From NCBI RefSeq assembly GCF_000315625.1, contig NW_005434649.1, positions 122,001-186,000 of the forward strand: a stretch of 64,000 bases of DNA. Direction: 5' to 3'. The DNA is from Guillardia theta CCMP2712 (lineage: Eukaryota > Cryptophyceae > Pyrenomonadales > Geminigeraceae). The notes under the pieces were generated by a model, which was not told the DNA's origin, searched no databases, and saw only the letters and a program-made list of their open reading frames with translations. The translations under genes were made by a program, and so were the position numbers. Positions within the stretch are counted from its first letter, which is position 1. Every line of letters begins with the position of its first letter. Below, one piece after another: positions 27,201 to 37,167 of this stretch.

Positions 27201-30200
27201 GTCTTGAATGTGACAGACGGGTTTGTTGCTTGGGATCATGGAGACAGCAAGGAGAAAACTATAGTGATTCAGACTCTATTCGACCACCTGAAAGATCCAG
27301 TCACCATACACGTCAGCGTCTCGTTGCTGTTCTCCGAGCATCATGCGGACGTCAGTCAGACTTGCGAGAACATCTCGAAGCACAACGACGAGCCGTACAT
27401 CACGAGCATCACTCCAACTCGGGGCCCTGCAAACGGGGGGACTCTCCTCTCCGTCTATGGGAACTTCGATCCGGGGAGTTACCTCAGCGCCTTGAATGCC
27501 TTCGACTTCTCAGTCTCCATTGGATCAGGTCAGTGCGACATTGTTCACTTCTCATCGGACAAGAGCCACCTGGTCTGCCAGCTGCCTGCGGGCTGTGGCT
27601 GGAAGGATGTACAACTTCGGAGGGGCGTTAGGTGGACGTTTGCACTGAACGCGTTCAAGTATGACTTTCCGACCTTGACCTCGTACCCCTCCAACCTCCC
27701 AACCTTGGGAGGGAAGTCGATCACGGTCAGCGGAGAGGGCCTCGGAATTCCAGGAGTGTTGAAGTATGTTTCCATGGCAAACGATCTCGTATCCGACAAC
27801 AACCTCACGGTCACTTTCATTTCTACCTCGAGCGTTTCAATACGGTCCATACCTGGGGTCGGTCAGACAGTTCTGATAGAATTTTATTCATGTCTTGGAG
27901 ATGCATTCCCTTTGCCCCTGTTCTCATACGACAAACCTCAGGTTGTCGACTTGTTGCCTCAGCGCAACAACTTGTATTGGCCATTCTTAACGACAGTGGT
28001 CGGGAAAGGTTTCGGCAATGCCGATTTCTCACCCAGTGTTGTGATTGGAGGTACCAAGTGTCAACCTTCAAGGTGGATTTCAGACAGCTCGATGTCCTGC
28101 TTTGCAAGTTGCACTCAACGTTTGACGTCGGCACAGGTCATCGTCGATGGTCAAACTAGTCTGCCTTCGTTGAAACAGTTTGACTTCAACTCAAAAGTCA
28201 TTGACTTCTCTGTCACTTGGTGCGATGCTAGTTCTTCGGGCCCGTTGCAGGCCGTCTGTTCTGGCGGTTACTCTGTGGCTGGAACTTCTCTCATCCGTGC
28301 TCAACGAAGCTCGTCAACCAACAACGTCAGCGTGTGGTTCGGAGATACTCTATCACCATCAACGACGTGGCTCTCAGATATTTTGTTGCAGGCCCACGTG
28401 CCGAATGGAGTTGGAAGGAACTTGGACGTTCGCGTGTCCAGCTCATCCACCGTATGCACTTCGGTAGGATATTTCTCGTACAAGAGGCCACAGATATTGG
28501 AGCTCCAACAGCAGCCTGGGGATCCGTCACATGACTTCTACATCCTCGGAGAGAACTTCGGGCGGTACGACAGCAATCCAAAGGTGTCAGTAGAGGGAGT
28601 TACTCTCACCAGCCAGTGGGTCTCGGAGACTTCGATCTTGGCTCAATTGATCACGTTCTTTGGGTCTGGAACAGTCACTGTGCAAGTTGGAAACATGTAC
28701 GCCAGCTCACCCTTCAGCTTCTCCAACAAGTTTCCTTATGCTACTGCTATCTGTCCTTACAACGGTTGCGCCTGTAACGGATCGAAGTCGCTGCTTGGTG
28801 GAGACGCGTTTCTGATATGTGGGAACAACTTCGGGTTGAACAACACGAGAATCACTGGTGACATACGAGCCTTCATAGGTAGCAGCGAATGCTGGAAGAC
28901 CGCATGGGTATCCTCTACTTCAGTGGAATGCATCCTTCCGCGCGGGTTTGGCGGATTTCACGATGTGACGGTCAAGTTTGGAAACATAACGACCAGCCTT
29001 CCATCCATCTTCACATATGACGGGCCATCTATCACTCAGGTTCAACCAGCCCATGGACCGACTGTCGGCGATACAATCGTAGAGCTGCTCGGTAGAAACT
29101 TCGGTTACCTGCCATTGGCGGAGATGAATCATAGTCTGAAAGCGGTCATTGGTGAAACCCAAGTAGCTTCACTGCAATGGCTCTCAGACTCATCCCTATC
29201 GGTCAAGCTCTCGCCTGGAGTCGGACGTGGTCACTACGTCACCCTGGACGACGTGCAACAGGTAGGCCTGCAAACAACGACCAGCGCGGTAGAGCTCTTC
29301 TCCTATGACCTCCCGAACGTGTCAGACATCATGTCTTCGAGTGTGCCGACGTATGGAGGATGGAATGTCACCTTGTACGGGCAGAACTTCGGATCATCCT
29401 ACGAGAACTCTCAGTATGCCAGTGTTACACTGGGGGCGTCAAAATGCTCCCCGCTCTTCTGGACTGCTGATACCCACATCGAGTGCACGACTAGCGCGGG
29501 AACCGGCACAGACTTGAACATGACAGTGGTTGTCAACAACAGCGATAACACGTTCGTGGGTGTCTTCTCATACTTCAGCCCTCCTGTCATCCAGGCCTAC
29601 GAGCCTCCTAGAGTCAACCTGGACGGTGAGATCTTGACAGTGATCGGGAAGAACTTCGGATCTGCTGAAAACCCAGTCGAACTTCGGGTTGGTGAACAGA
29701 ATTGCGAGATCCTCTCGAGGACTCCTCGCGAGCTTGTTTGTCGCATCCCCAGCAACGTCAATGGGCCCTGGCAGGTTGAACTGAATGTGCGAGGAGCAAT
29801 CTTCTTGGGTATGCTGGAATCAGCTCAGCCGGTGGTGACTAACGTCATGGCTGAATACCAAGCGGGAGGTAAATTTGTCCATCTCTCTATCTACGGTTAC
29901 AACTTTGGGAATTCAACCTCTTTGATACAAGAAGTCAAAGTCAACTCCAGTCGATGCACGAACCTCGTTTACTTCTCTAACAACGAGATCTCATGCATTC
30001 TCAGTCTGAACAAGCCGATGGCGGACGCAGTCTATGCGGTAGCCTTGAGATCGCCGTACGGCTTCAATGACCCGTATCTATTCCGCATCGGGCAAAGAGT
30101 CTTGTTGTTCACCAGCAAAGACTCCTCGTCTGAGATCTGGATGTTCAACCCAGCGAATGACAGGCTGAGCCTTCTCAAGGCAAACCTCACTGATTCCTTT

Positions 30201-33200
30201 GAGCTCGGTATGGCCGTCTTCTCCCCCATCCATGAAGTAGTGTACGTGTTTCATCCGGACGTGGTGAACGCGCAAATTTCATACACAGAGTTCAATTTGA
30301 GCACATTGCTGGATGAGACAACAATGTTTGCAAGGTCAAAGGAGGTGTCTTTGGAGACTGGTCTTGGCTCAAACGCGTTCAAGGTCACAAACTTGGAATT
30401 TGACAAGACAACAGGAACTATCATGGGCATGCTTGCGGGTATCAACTGCTCAGATGCTCGCGTGATCATCATCGACCCTTCAGCTTTGCAGATCCAAACG
30501 CAGAAGATCGGAAACTTTCAGCTCGCGTCCAACGTGAGAGCTTGGGATGCGATGAACAGACTGTTTTACGCGATGGTGGTGAGGGAGGAGGAGCAGGTGA
30601 TAGCAGTCAAGATTGACTCCTCGACTCGATCGACATGTGAGGAGGTGGGCGGGTTCTGTCAGGTCACGTCACACCAGCAGGTCTTGTGCTACTATGAGCT
30701 TGGGGTGGGGCAGCCGCTGCCTAACAACACTTGCTTTGCGGCAGACCTGCAGATGAAGAGGATGAGCAGCCAACTGTACTTGTTGCATGGAAGCAAGGGA
30801 GAGGAGCTGTGCTTGCACGCTAAAGTGCTTCATGGTCCTGTCCTAGACAACGTACGGGTGATGTCATACTTCAGGGAGATGGACTCTGTTGTTGTCGTGC
30901 AGGAGGACATGTGGAGCAACTCATATGGCAACAAGGCAAACGGAATGACACTCTTCGACCTCGACAGAGTTTCATGGACCAAGTTCTTTGATCTCAGTGC
31001 AGATTCATGCCATGAATTTGCAATCGACGTACAATCTTCAGCATCGATACAGGCAATCAACGCTTCTAAGACACCGCTGGCTTCCTTCCCCTCGGAGAAC
31101 ATAATTCCGGAGTACTTTGCAGCTCTAGAGTCGGCAAATACCATCATCTTCAAGGATGACGATCAACTCCTGCACACTTACACGTGGAGCCAGATTGATG
31201 GAACTCTGAGAAAAGGCGTCACTAGCATGCCCGTTTCGCAGCTTCGGAGCTTGCTTCCCATCGATGACCTGCAGATGATGGTCACTCCACAGGTCTCAGA
31301 CGTCGCTCCGACGTGCATCTCCACGGCAGGGAACGGCAACTTGACCCTCTACGGGAGAAACTTCGGCGTTGAGGACAGCAGGCCTACCATCTACATCGAC
31401 GGCCTCCCTTGCGCGGACTCAGCCTGGGTATCTGAAAGCGAGCTCGTCTGCAAGGGCATACCCCCCAAGATGACCGACGCTGCCATCGGCATCACCGACG
31501 GTCACGTGACCTTCGAGGCGCTGAACCACGTAGCGCACTTCTCCAACATCCTTCGCTATGTTCCTCCTCGAGGGAAGCAGGAGCTCCTGTGCTGCCCCAA
31601 GTGCGACATCCAAGTGACGGTCGTCGCCTGTTACAGCAACAACCCGAAGCTGATCAGCCAGTTCCTTGAACAGATGCAGAGGTGGCAGCAAACATACAGG
31701 GAGGAACCGCTGGATTTATTCAGCGTTCCGTCGGAGAAGTTCAAGTTTGACTTGAAGCAGGGAGAGCCAAACTTGGTCGAGCAAGGTTCGATGCGGATAA
31801 CCCCTGAACTCTACCTGGAGTTCAAGATAGGCAGTTCTAACTGGGGAGAGGCTGAGTTCACTATGAGGATAGAAAACGATTTCTTCTTTGAACCCATTCC
31901 TTTCATCATTCAAATCGACAAGCCCGCGCTAATGGACGCGGTGTTTGAGGACGGGACCAAGAATCTCACTCGTTGCTACGAACCGAACTTCAACCTGACG
32001 ATCTTTGTATCGAACCTTCCTGAGATCTCCAACCATTTCTGCAGCTTTCTTGACATCATCATGCCGATGGGTCCCATCAGTGATCTGACCTTCTCCTTTT
32101 CCCTCCAAGGCGACCGATGCATTGGGCTGGTCGCGGGGCAGTTCCTAGTAGACGGACTCTTCGACCTCGAGGTTCGGGTCTCAAGTAACTTCAGCCTGTC
32201 GAATTCAAGCAGCCAGTGCACTAACGTTCCGACCAACCAGAAGATCCCTCTCCTCTCTGTGCAGTTCACCAAATCTCCTCAGTTCGTCATCGATCTCAGC
32301 CGTCAGTCAGGAGAAGTTGCGCTGCTGAGGGCGGACGGCAGGACAAGAGTGGAGCTCTCGCGAGGGGCCGGGGCCATCATGGTCGACGGTTTTGTCACCA
32401 ACTTCTCCAGCAGCCCCAGCGTGAGGGACTTAAGGCAGTACTTCAACATGACCGAGATCACTTCAAACTCGCTGCAGGGACTCCAAACTCTCCCCACCGT
32501 CTACCCTAATGGATCCCTGCTCCTTTATCCACAGCTCTTGCTTCAACAAAGCACCATCACCTCAAGGTTTCTGCTGCAAATGCTCCAAGAGAGCCAGTCT
32601 TGCGGGTTGTCTACCTCCTCGCAGGAAGTCGACGTGCTCGTGTATTCAGTGAATCAGGCTCCTTCCTTCACTCTCAACAGTCTGATGCTGAATCTTATCT
32701 TCGACATGCAGCAGTGCAATGCCTGCAGCAGAACTCAATTCATCAAGAATGCTAGCGCTGGGGACCAGGAACAATGGCAGCAACTCTCCTTCTTCATCCT
32801 GACCTCAGAGCCGTCATCGATTGTGAATGCCAGCATCGTACAGGAAGAAACCCTCCAACTCTCGATCAATCCTTGCTTCTACGGCGAGATCAGTGTCCTG
32901 ATCTGGGCAGAGGATTCTGGCGGAACGCTCTATGGGGGCACGAACAGGTCTGCCAATCATTATTTCAATATCACGGTGAACAAGTATGACCTGCACTCTA
33001 GCGGCGACGTTCAGTTGCAGTGTCCTTCCGTTGGAGTGGAAACAGCCGATTTCACCAACTACTTTGATCACTGCATGCAGATCTCTCAGGTGCATCCCTC
33101 CATCTCCAGCATCAGCAACATCAGTGACACCAACGGGAAAGTTCGGTACTCAGTGACACAGTACTTCGCATCGCAGGAGAGCATTCTTGTTTCGTTCAGA

Positions 33201-35402
33201 GACTGGATGCTGCAATCTTTCAACTTCACTCTCCTCTTGAACTGCTCTGAGCCGCAGCCCGAGCCCTCCTACCACCTGCTCCTCCCGGACATCGTCGTCA
33301 TGGAGAGCTCTGGCGTGTACAGCCCGACGCTTTTCATCTCCAACATCACATACAGCGGGTCGAAGAACGATGTTTCGTTCGCACTCAGGAATTGTACCGG
33401 TGACGTCAACATCTTTGTACGGCACCCTCAGGTCACATTGAGCTCGTCCCTAGGATACATCACTTTCGAGGTCCAGGAGTACGCCTTTGGAAGGGTGACT
33501 TGCCGGCTCTTGTTCCTTGTACAGGGGATGCGAGTGTCGGGTCAGGACGAGAATGTCACAATTCAGGTCACTCCCTACAACAATCCGCCGTACTTCAATC
33601 TCACCTCGCAGATTCAAGTCAATGAAAATTCATGGTGCGTACAGGTGGTCAGCAATCAAGATTGTTCCCCCGACTATCGCAAGAATTCGTTCTTGCACGT
33701 TCACAGGAATTTTGCATATGATATCTCTGCAGGGGACCCGTACGAATCTGCAATGGACTTGACATTCACGGACATGGGCGTTTCATTTCAGACTTCCGCG
33801 AACGCTCTGTGCGGTATGTATACGTGCTCATATCAGAGATATAGTTTTGTTGTTGAGCACGTGGATAGAAACGAAAGCGCGTTTCTGTTTGCTCAGGGCC
33901 CTCAGATCTACCCGGATGGCTCCCTCGTCTTCGTGCTGAACCAGAACGTGTTTGGCTCCACCAGCTTCAACATTACTCTGAAAGATGACGGCAACAAGTC
34001 ATCTTCAAGAGCCTTTACAGTGGAGGTGATGAACGTCAACCAGAAACCCACCTTCCACCTGCAGGCAACAGAAATTGTAGTGCAACCCTTCGCGTACCCT
34101 CAGTACTTGTCGGGATTCATGCAGGGGCTCTCGGCAGGACCTAACGAGGGATTTCAGAAGGTTTCCTTTGTCCTGACTTTGCTCGATCCTGGTGCTCCGT
34201 TTGCGCTCTTCGGATATCCCAGCTACAACAGCTCCGACCAGTCCCTTGCCTTCTGCACTTTTCATTCTCTTGAGGCGCAGGAGGCAAGGCTGCAAGTCAC
34301 CATGGTCGATGACGGCGGGGACTTCACTCATCCGTTTGCGGGAGGCGTTTTGAGCCCTTCCTCCAACTTCTCCCAACAGCTGATGACGTTCAAGTTTCTG
34401 TCTACATCACCATTCGTGTTTGACAGCTTGACTATGAAACGCCTCGACGCTTCTCCGCCTCTGCGTGCTCGATATGGGCATGCAGCTGCTTTCCACTCGC
34501 ACAGCGTCTGGATCCTGGGAGGATTCCTGGCACAGACTTCGCCTACCAGCACAGATTCCTCCTTCTCATCCGACGTCTGGAGGGTCAACCTGCAGTCTTG
34601 CAGCAGCCCCAACGCTCTGTGCCTGCTGCCTGAGCAAGTCACTGTGAAAGCATCATGGAGCAGCAGGTACAACCATGCAGCCGTCAGTCATCGTGCCGCG
34701 CTCATGGTGCTCGGAGGTCAAGCAGAGGGAGGAAGAAGCTTCAACGACGTGTGGCAAAGTTCCGATGGAGACTTGTGGACACAAGTGACTGCCAGCGCTG
34801 CCTGGTCGAGGAGGTACGGCCTGGGAGCAGCATCCGTGCTAGCATACGACACTGAGGGGAAGAAGGAATACCTCCTGGTCATGGGCGGAGCGAACTTTGT
34901 GGGAGGAGGAGTGCAGTATCACTCGGACGTATGGATCAGTGAGGATGGCTCGAGCTGGAAGGAGCTGCAGGCGCCTTGGCAGGCTCGCGCTCTTCACAGT
35001 GTCGCTGTCACCAACGTGAACTGCAGTCAGAGGATCTGGCTTGCAGGAGGCGAGGGCTCGTCGGGAAGTCTAAACGACGTGTGGATGGCTGCCCTCAACT
35101 CCTTGGGTGAGATGACGTGGACGCAAGTCACCTCGTCCGCCGCATGGAGCAGGCGATCAGGACACGCTCTAGTCGCCTTCAAGGACCACCTGCTCGTCAT
35201 CGGAGGGCGCCTGGAGGACGCGATGATCTCTAGAGAGGTCTGGGTGTCAGCCGACGGGTCAAGCTGGAGCCAGTGGTCACCTCCAGCAGGCTTCGTCAAG
35301 ATCACTCAGTTCGGGGCCGCTGTAAACAACGGGACTCAGTTGCTCATGTTCGGAGGAAGGAGCTTCAACGAGGTTGAGAACTCTTTCTGGGTAATCGAGT
35401 AG
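3298..35402 (+). CDS. giant secreted LamG/Calx-beta/TIG/kelch protein (~10,684 aa)
   Basis: Exon 1 is 3298-3622, a 50-nt GT-AG intron is 3623-3672, and exon 2 is 3673-35402 (31,730 nt). The intron is supported by a CTGAC branch-like site, a pyrimidine tract and phase. Splicing joins an upstream frame ending YYVTQWRA to RVGGTF, restoring the LamG start seen in the other four LamG units (compare NVIEWKSRVGD). The N-terminus has an Arg-containing n-region, then a hydrophobic stretch (LSLNVFLCSIVMLNIFATT), a likely signal peptide. Five LamG-like units are each followed by a Calx-beta-like domain and an array of IPT/TIG domains, about 60 by my count. Then come a propeller-like region, cadherin-like repeats and six kelch motifs. 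I see no C-terminal membrane segment, so an extracellular or secreted adhesive role is likely but inferred. Cys and N-x-S/T sequons are frequent. Stop is TAG at 35400. A start at 3468 in the exon-2 frame is the alternative, and gives 10,644 aa. Confidence 0.92.
3520..4700 (+). other. giant protein module 1: LamG-like + Calx-beta-like
   Basis: The LamG-like fold runs from about LLWSYVSEG to VDRYHAERLLCLRW. It has the family pattern VKFDGFDDFLLLDQA, a SSMTLVVAF strand, a WILSTND/GFGLYLDE turn and a closing CLRW. The following region contains GTDGRVEVRVDL and LVSWEHGD, matching the clearer Calx-beta units of modules 2, 4 and 5. The first TIG array (about 11 units) follows to about 8040. Confidence 0.75.
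8205..10350 (+). other. giant protein module 2: LamG-like + SEA-like + Calx-beta
   Basis: LamG-like unit from APTIWLDASYEAYF to SMCLRWKQSC, with a large insertion between about 8750 and 9470. Next comes a segment at 9645-9965 with VTIEMSIAGLYKDFLGLKTA and the motif SSRRLLQ, resembling SEA-like domains of algal surface proteins (inference). A clear Calx-beta follows: RVEGTDGTVILDYSTVNGTA, RDYVASSG, then KTIEVTVIDNE. A TIG array of about 11 units follows to about 13480. Confidence 0.75.
13490..14950 (+). other. giant protein spacer of unknown fold
   Basis: About 485 residues between two TIG arrays lack the TIG signature. The segment has paired Cys, several sequons and beta-like alternation, and includes TSRWVSSTGEA and GFIWDTSAYLGSLTG. 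It may be one or two jelly-roll-type domains. I cannot name a family. Confidence 0.5.
17630..18680 (+). other. giant protein module 3: LamG-like + Calx-beta-like
   Basis: LamG-like unit from PWLWLDPNLDDS through SYISFNGASYLSTDS to VERYLCLKWSGNC. A divergent Calx-beta-like region follows with DENVVFQVERTISSDGYL and VWKHGETSSKNITL. A short pair of TIG units leads to a second SEA-like segment at about 19345-19570 carrying SSRRLLSSF, then more TIG units to about 21700. Confidence 0.7.
21730..23110 (+). other. giant protein module 4: LamG-like + Calx-beta
   Basis: LamG-like unit from IPILWMDASLTSFFEV, with VRFDGMDDSLVASQ and GWILSDNSLSGEG, to RALCGKWDMSC. The Calx-beta-like unit has RSNGSDGFVRIKYAA, GTLDWAHGDNS and IDLSITLE. 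A TIG array of about 11 units follows to about 26110. Confidence 0.75.
26250..27350 (+). other. giant protein module 5: LamG-like + Calx-beta
   Basis: LamG-like unit from GLLFWLDASNVYFFEF, with VLFDGIDNALVSS and GWVLSDTDL, to RSVIARWQ. The Calx-beta unit has EGSNVVITFARLVGSDG and FVAWDHGDSKEKTIV. The last long TIG array, about 10 units, follows to about 30060. Confidence 0.75.
30080..31565 (+). other. giant protein: propeller-like region and last TIG
   Basis: About 400 residues with repeats of the kind EIWMFNPANDRLSLL, VVYVFHPDVVNAQ and VIIIDPSALQIQTQK suggest a WD/YVTN-type beta-propeller without a canonical motif. It is followed by one TIG unit (LTLYGRNFGVEDSRP, DSAWVSESELVC). The fold is inferred from strand pattern only. 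Confidence 0.45.
32640..34420 (+). other. giant protein: cadherin-like repeats
   Basis: Three starts of the form N-x-x-P-x-F are spaced about 150-310 residues apart: NQAPSFTLNS, NNPPYFNLTS and NQKPTFHLQA. Between them lie strands such as FNITLKDDGNKSSSRAFTV. This is the pattern of cadherin-like repeats in protist and bacterial adhesins, although canonical calcium motifs are incomplete. Confidence 0.5.
34430..35402 (+). other. giant protein: six-blade kelch C-terminus
   Basis: Six kelch signatures end in a Gly pair: SVWILGG, ALMVLGG, YLLVMGG, RIWLAGG, HLLVIGG and QLLMFGG. Each is followed by a DVW or similar strand. Six units are enough to close a propeller. The ORF ends SFWVIE-stop right after the last blade. 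Confidence 0.85.
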
Positions 35403-35485
35403 GTCAGATAGAATTCTCTTCTTGACCAAAAAAAAACAACTTTAAATAGCTGATCCGATAGCTTTTAACCGTCTCAGTCTTAACT

Positions 35486-36920
35486 CTAGTTCAACATATT
35501 CCCTGCATAACATTCTTGAATGAGCTCAGTAAGGCTCTTGTACCGTCGTAGAGAGCTAGCATATCGAAACAGGTACCAATGAAGTCCGCCATACTGCACA
35601 TGATCCACGTACGGGATGGAGAGGTTTGAAGGTTGTTGTGCTGATAGGACGCTGAACACTTGATGCTTCGAGACAGTTGCGTTGTTGGTTCTAAGTTGGT
35701 CGGTGGTCGAAACTGAGATGAAAAGATCCATGCCCTTGTTGGGTCCGGCGACAAACTTGCCTTCCAAGAGCTGCAGAGGGTTTCAGGGAGTAAGATGAGT
35801 AGGATGATATGAATGAGTAGGATGAGAAGATTGAGAAGAATGAGTAGGATGAGAAGAATGAGAAGAATGAGAAGAATGAGTAGGATGATATGAATGAGAA
35901 GAATGAATAGGATGAGTAGGATGATATGAATGAGAAGAATGAGTTGGATGAGAAGATTGAGAAGAATGAGTAGGTGGATGAGAAGATTGAGAAGAATGAG
36001 TAGGAGTAGGATGAGAAGATTGAGAAGAATGAGTAGGATGAGAAGATTGAGAAGAATGAGGTGTTGGAGGCGGAGAAGAATGAGGTGTTGGAGGCGCATC
36101 TCAAGCAGCTTACCTGATTGGACTCGAAGGGGAAATGCTTCATAAGCTCGACCTTGACCTGACCATCCACTAGCCCGGAGTCTAGGACCGAGACTGACAC
36201 CGCCTTCACGTTCAGGTCCACACGGTTCCAGACGTACGCGATCTCATAGACTGTGACAGTCAGCAGTTGCATCGGTATGGGAGATTGTTACCGAGCCGAG
36301 CAATGAGGGAGGACAAGGACGGTAAGAGAGGGTTGAGAATATCCCAGAAAGCAGAAAAGAAGATTTCGACGCTCTGATCGATGTGCTTGCCGCTGATCTG
36401 CTGCTGGAGGTCAGGAGGCCTAGGAGAAGAGGCGTCAGACTTGGCAGGAGAACAAGAACAAGAGGACGGGAGACCTCTCAAGCTGCAAGGGGGAGGACCT
36501 GGGTGGTAAGCCTTCTCTCGTCTCAACCTTGCTGATCGCGCGATTCATGATGTCGGCGATGCTGATGTTGTTGAGGCGGAGCTGCTGCTGGTCGTAGAGG
36601 TTTGAGGTGCGGACGTCTCGAGAGCCGTCGATCTTGCGCAAGACCCTCGTCATCACCATCTGCTGCTCCTCCGCGTCCTCCACTATTCGACTCGAGTAAC
36701 CGTCGTCGTCGCTGACTTTGTTCTGAGCGACCCGAAGGCCAGTGCGTGCTGCCGCTGCTTTGATGCGCATCGCGCGAGATAGACGGCAGAAGCTGGAGGG
36801 AAGCCCAAGGGACGGGGAGGAGTGGGCCACAAAGCATGGCTGTACAGGAGACATGGAGCAGGACGGAGCAGAGTGAATGAGCATGATTAGAAGGAGAAGC
36901 CTCGCGCTGGGGTGGCTCAT
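35486..36920 (-). CDS. unknown protein with signal peptide/transit-like leader
   Basis: Four exons, complement(35486-35770, 36114-36250, 36292-36439, 36528-36920), stay in phase and give 320 residues. The N-terminus is a signal peptide (ARLLLLIMLIHSAPSCS) followed by a Ser/Arg-rich, acid-poor stretch (LGLPSSFCRLSRAMRIKAAA). This resembles a bipartite leader for import into a secondary plastid, but lacks an obvious Phe right at the cleavage site. The mature part has an acidic linker (SDDDGYSSRIVEDAEEQQ) and a C-terminal globular region with KGMDLFISVSTTDQ and YGGLHWYLFRYASS. I recognise no family. Introns are 88, 41 and 343 nt; the last is filled by a minisatellite. The start is the first ATG of the frame. 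The tail-to-tail distance to the giant gene is only about 80 bp. Confidence 0.7.
35790..36108. repeat. intronic minisatellite (GATGAGAAGATTGAGAAGAA family)
   Basis: Imperfect tandem copies of a unit of about 27 bp built from GAAGAATGA, GTAGGATGA and GAAGATTGA blocks fill most of the 343-nt intron of the minus-strand gene. Purines are confined to the plus strand. Because units are multiples of 3 and stop-free in some frames, they create Leu/Ile-rich shadow ORFs on the minus strand. Confidence 0.85.
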
Positions 36921-37167
36921 GTTGAGGAAACTCGTGCTCCAGTGCAAGGGAGGGCTGAAGGAGAAGAGAAGGGCAAGGGAGGGGGGAGGGGACAGCCGGG
37001 GAGCGAGCGAGTAGCTTGAGTATGAGAGGGGACCGAGGAAGGCGCTCGGGCAACTTGGGGGAAAGCAGAACCTTCACCTTTGGGGTATGCTAAGGTACAG
37101 GGGTGATAAAGGTATAAAAGGGGGGTAGGGGGTAGTACCTGACTGGTAGCATCTCTGAAATGGGGAC

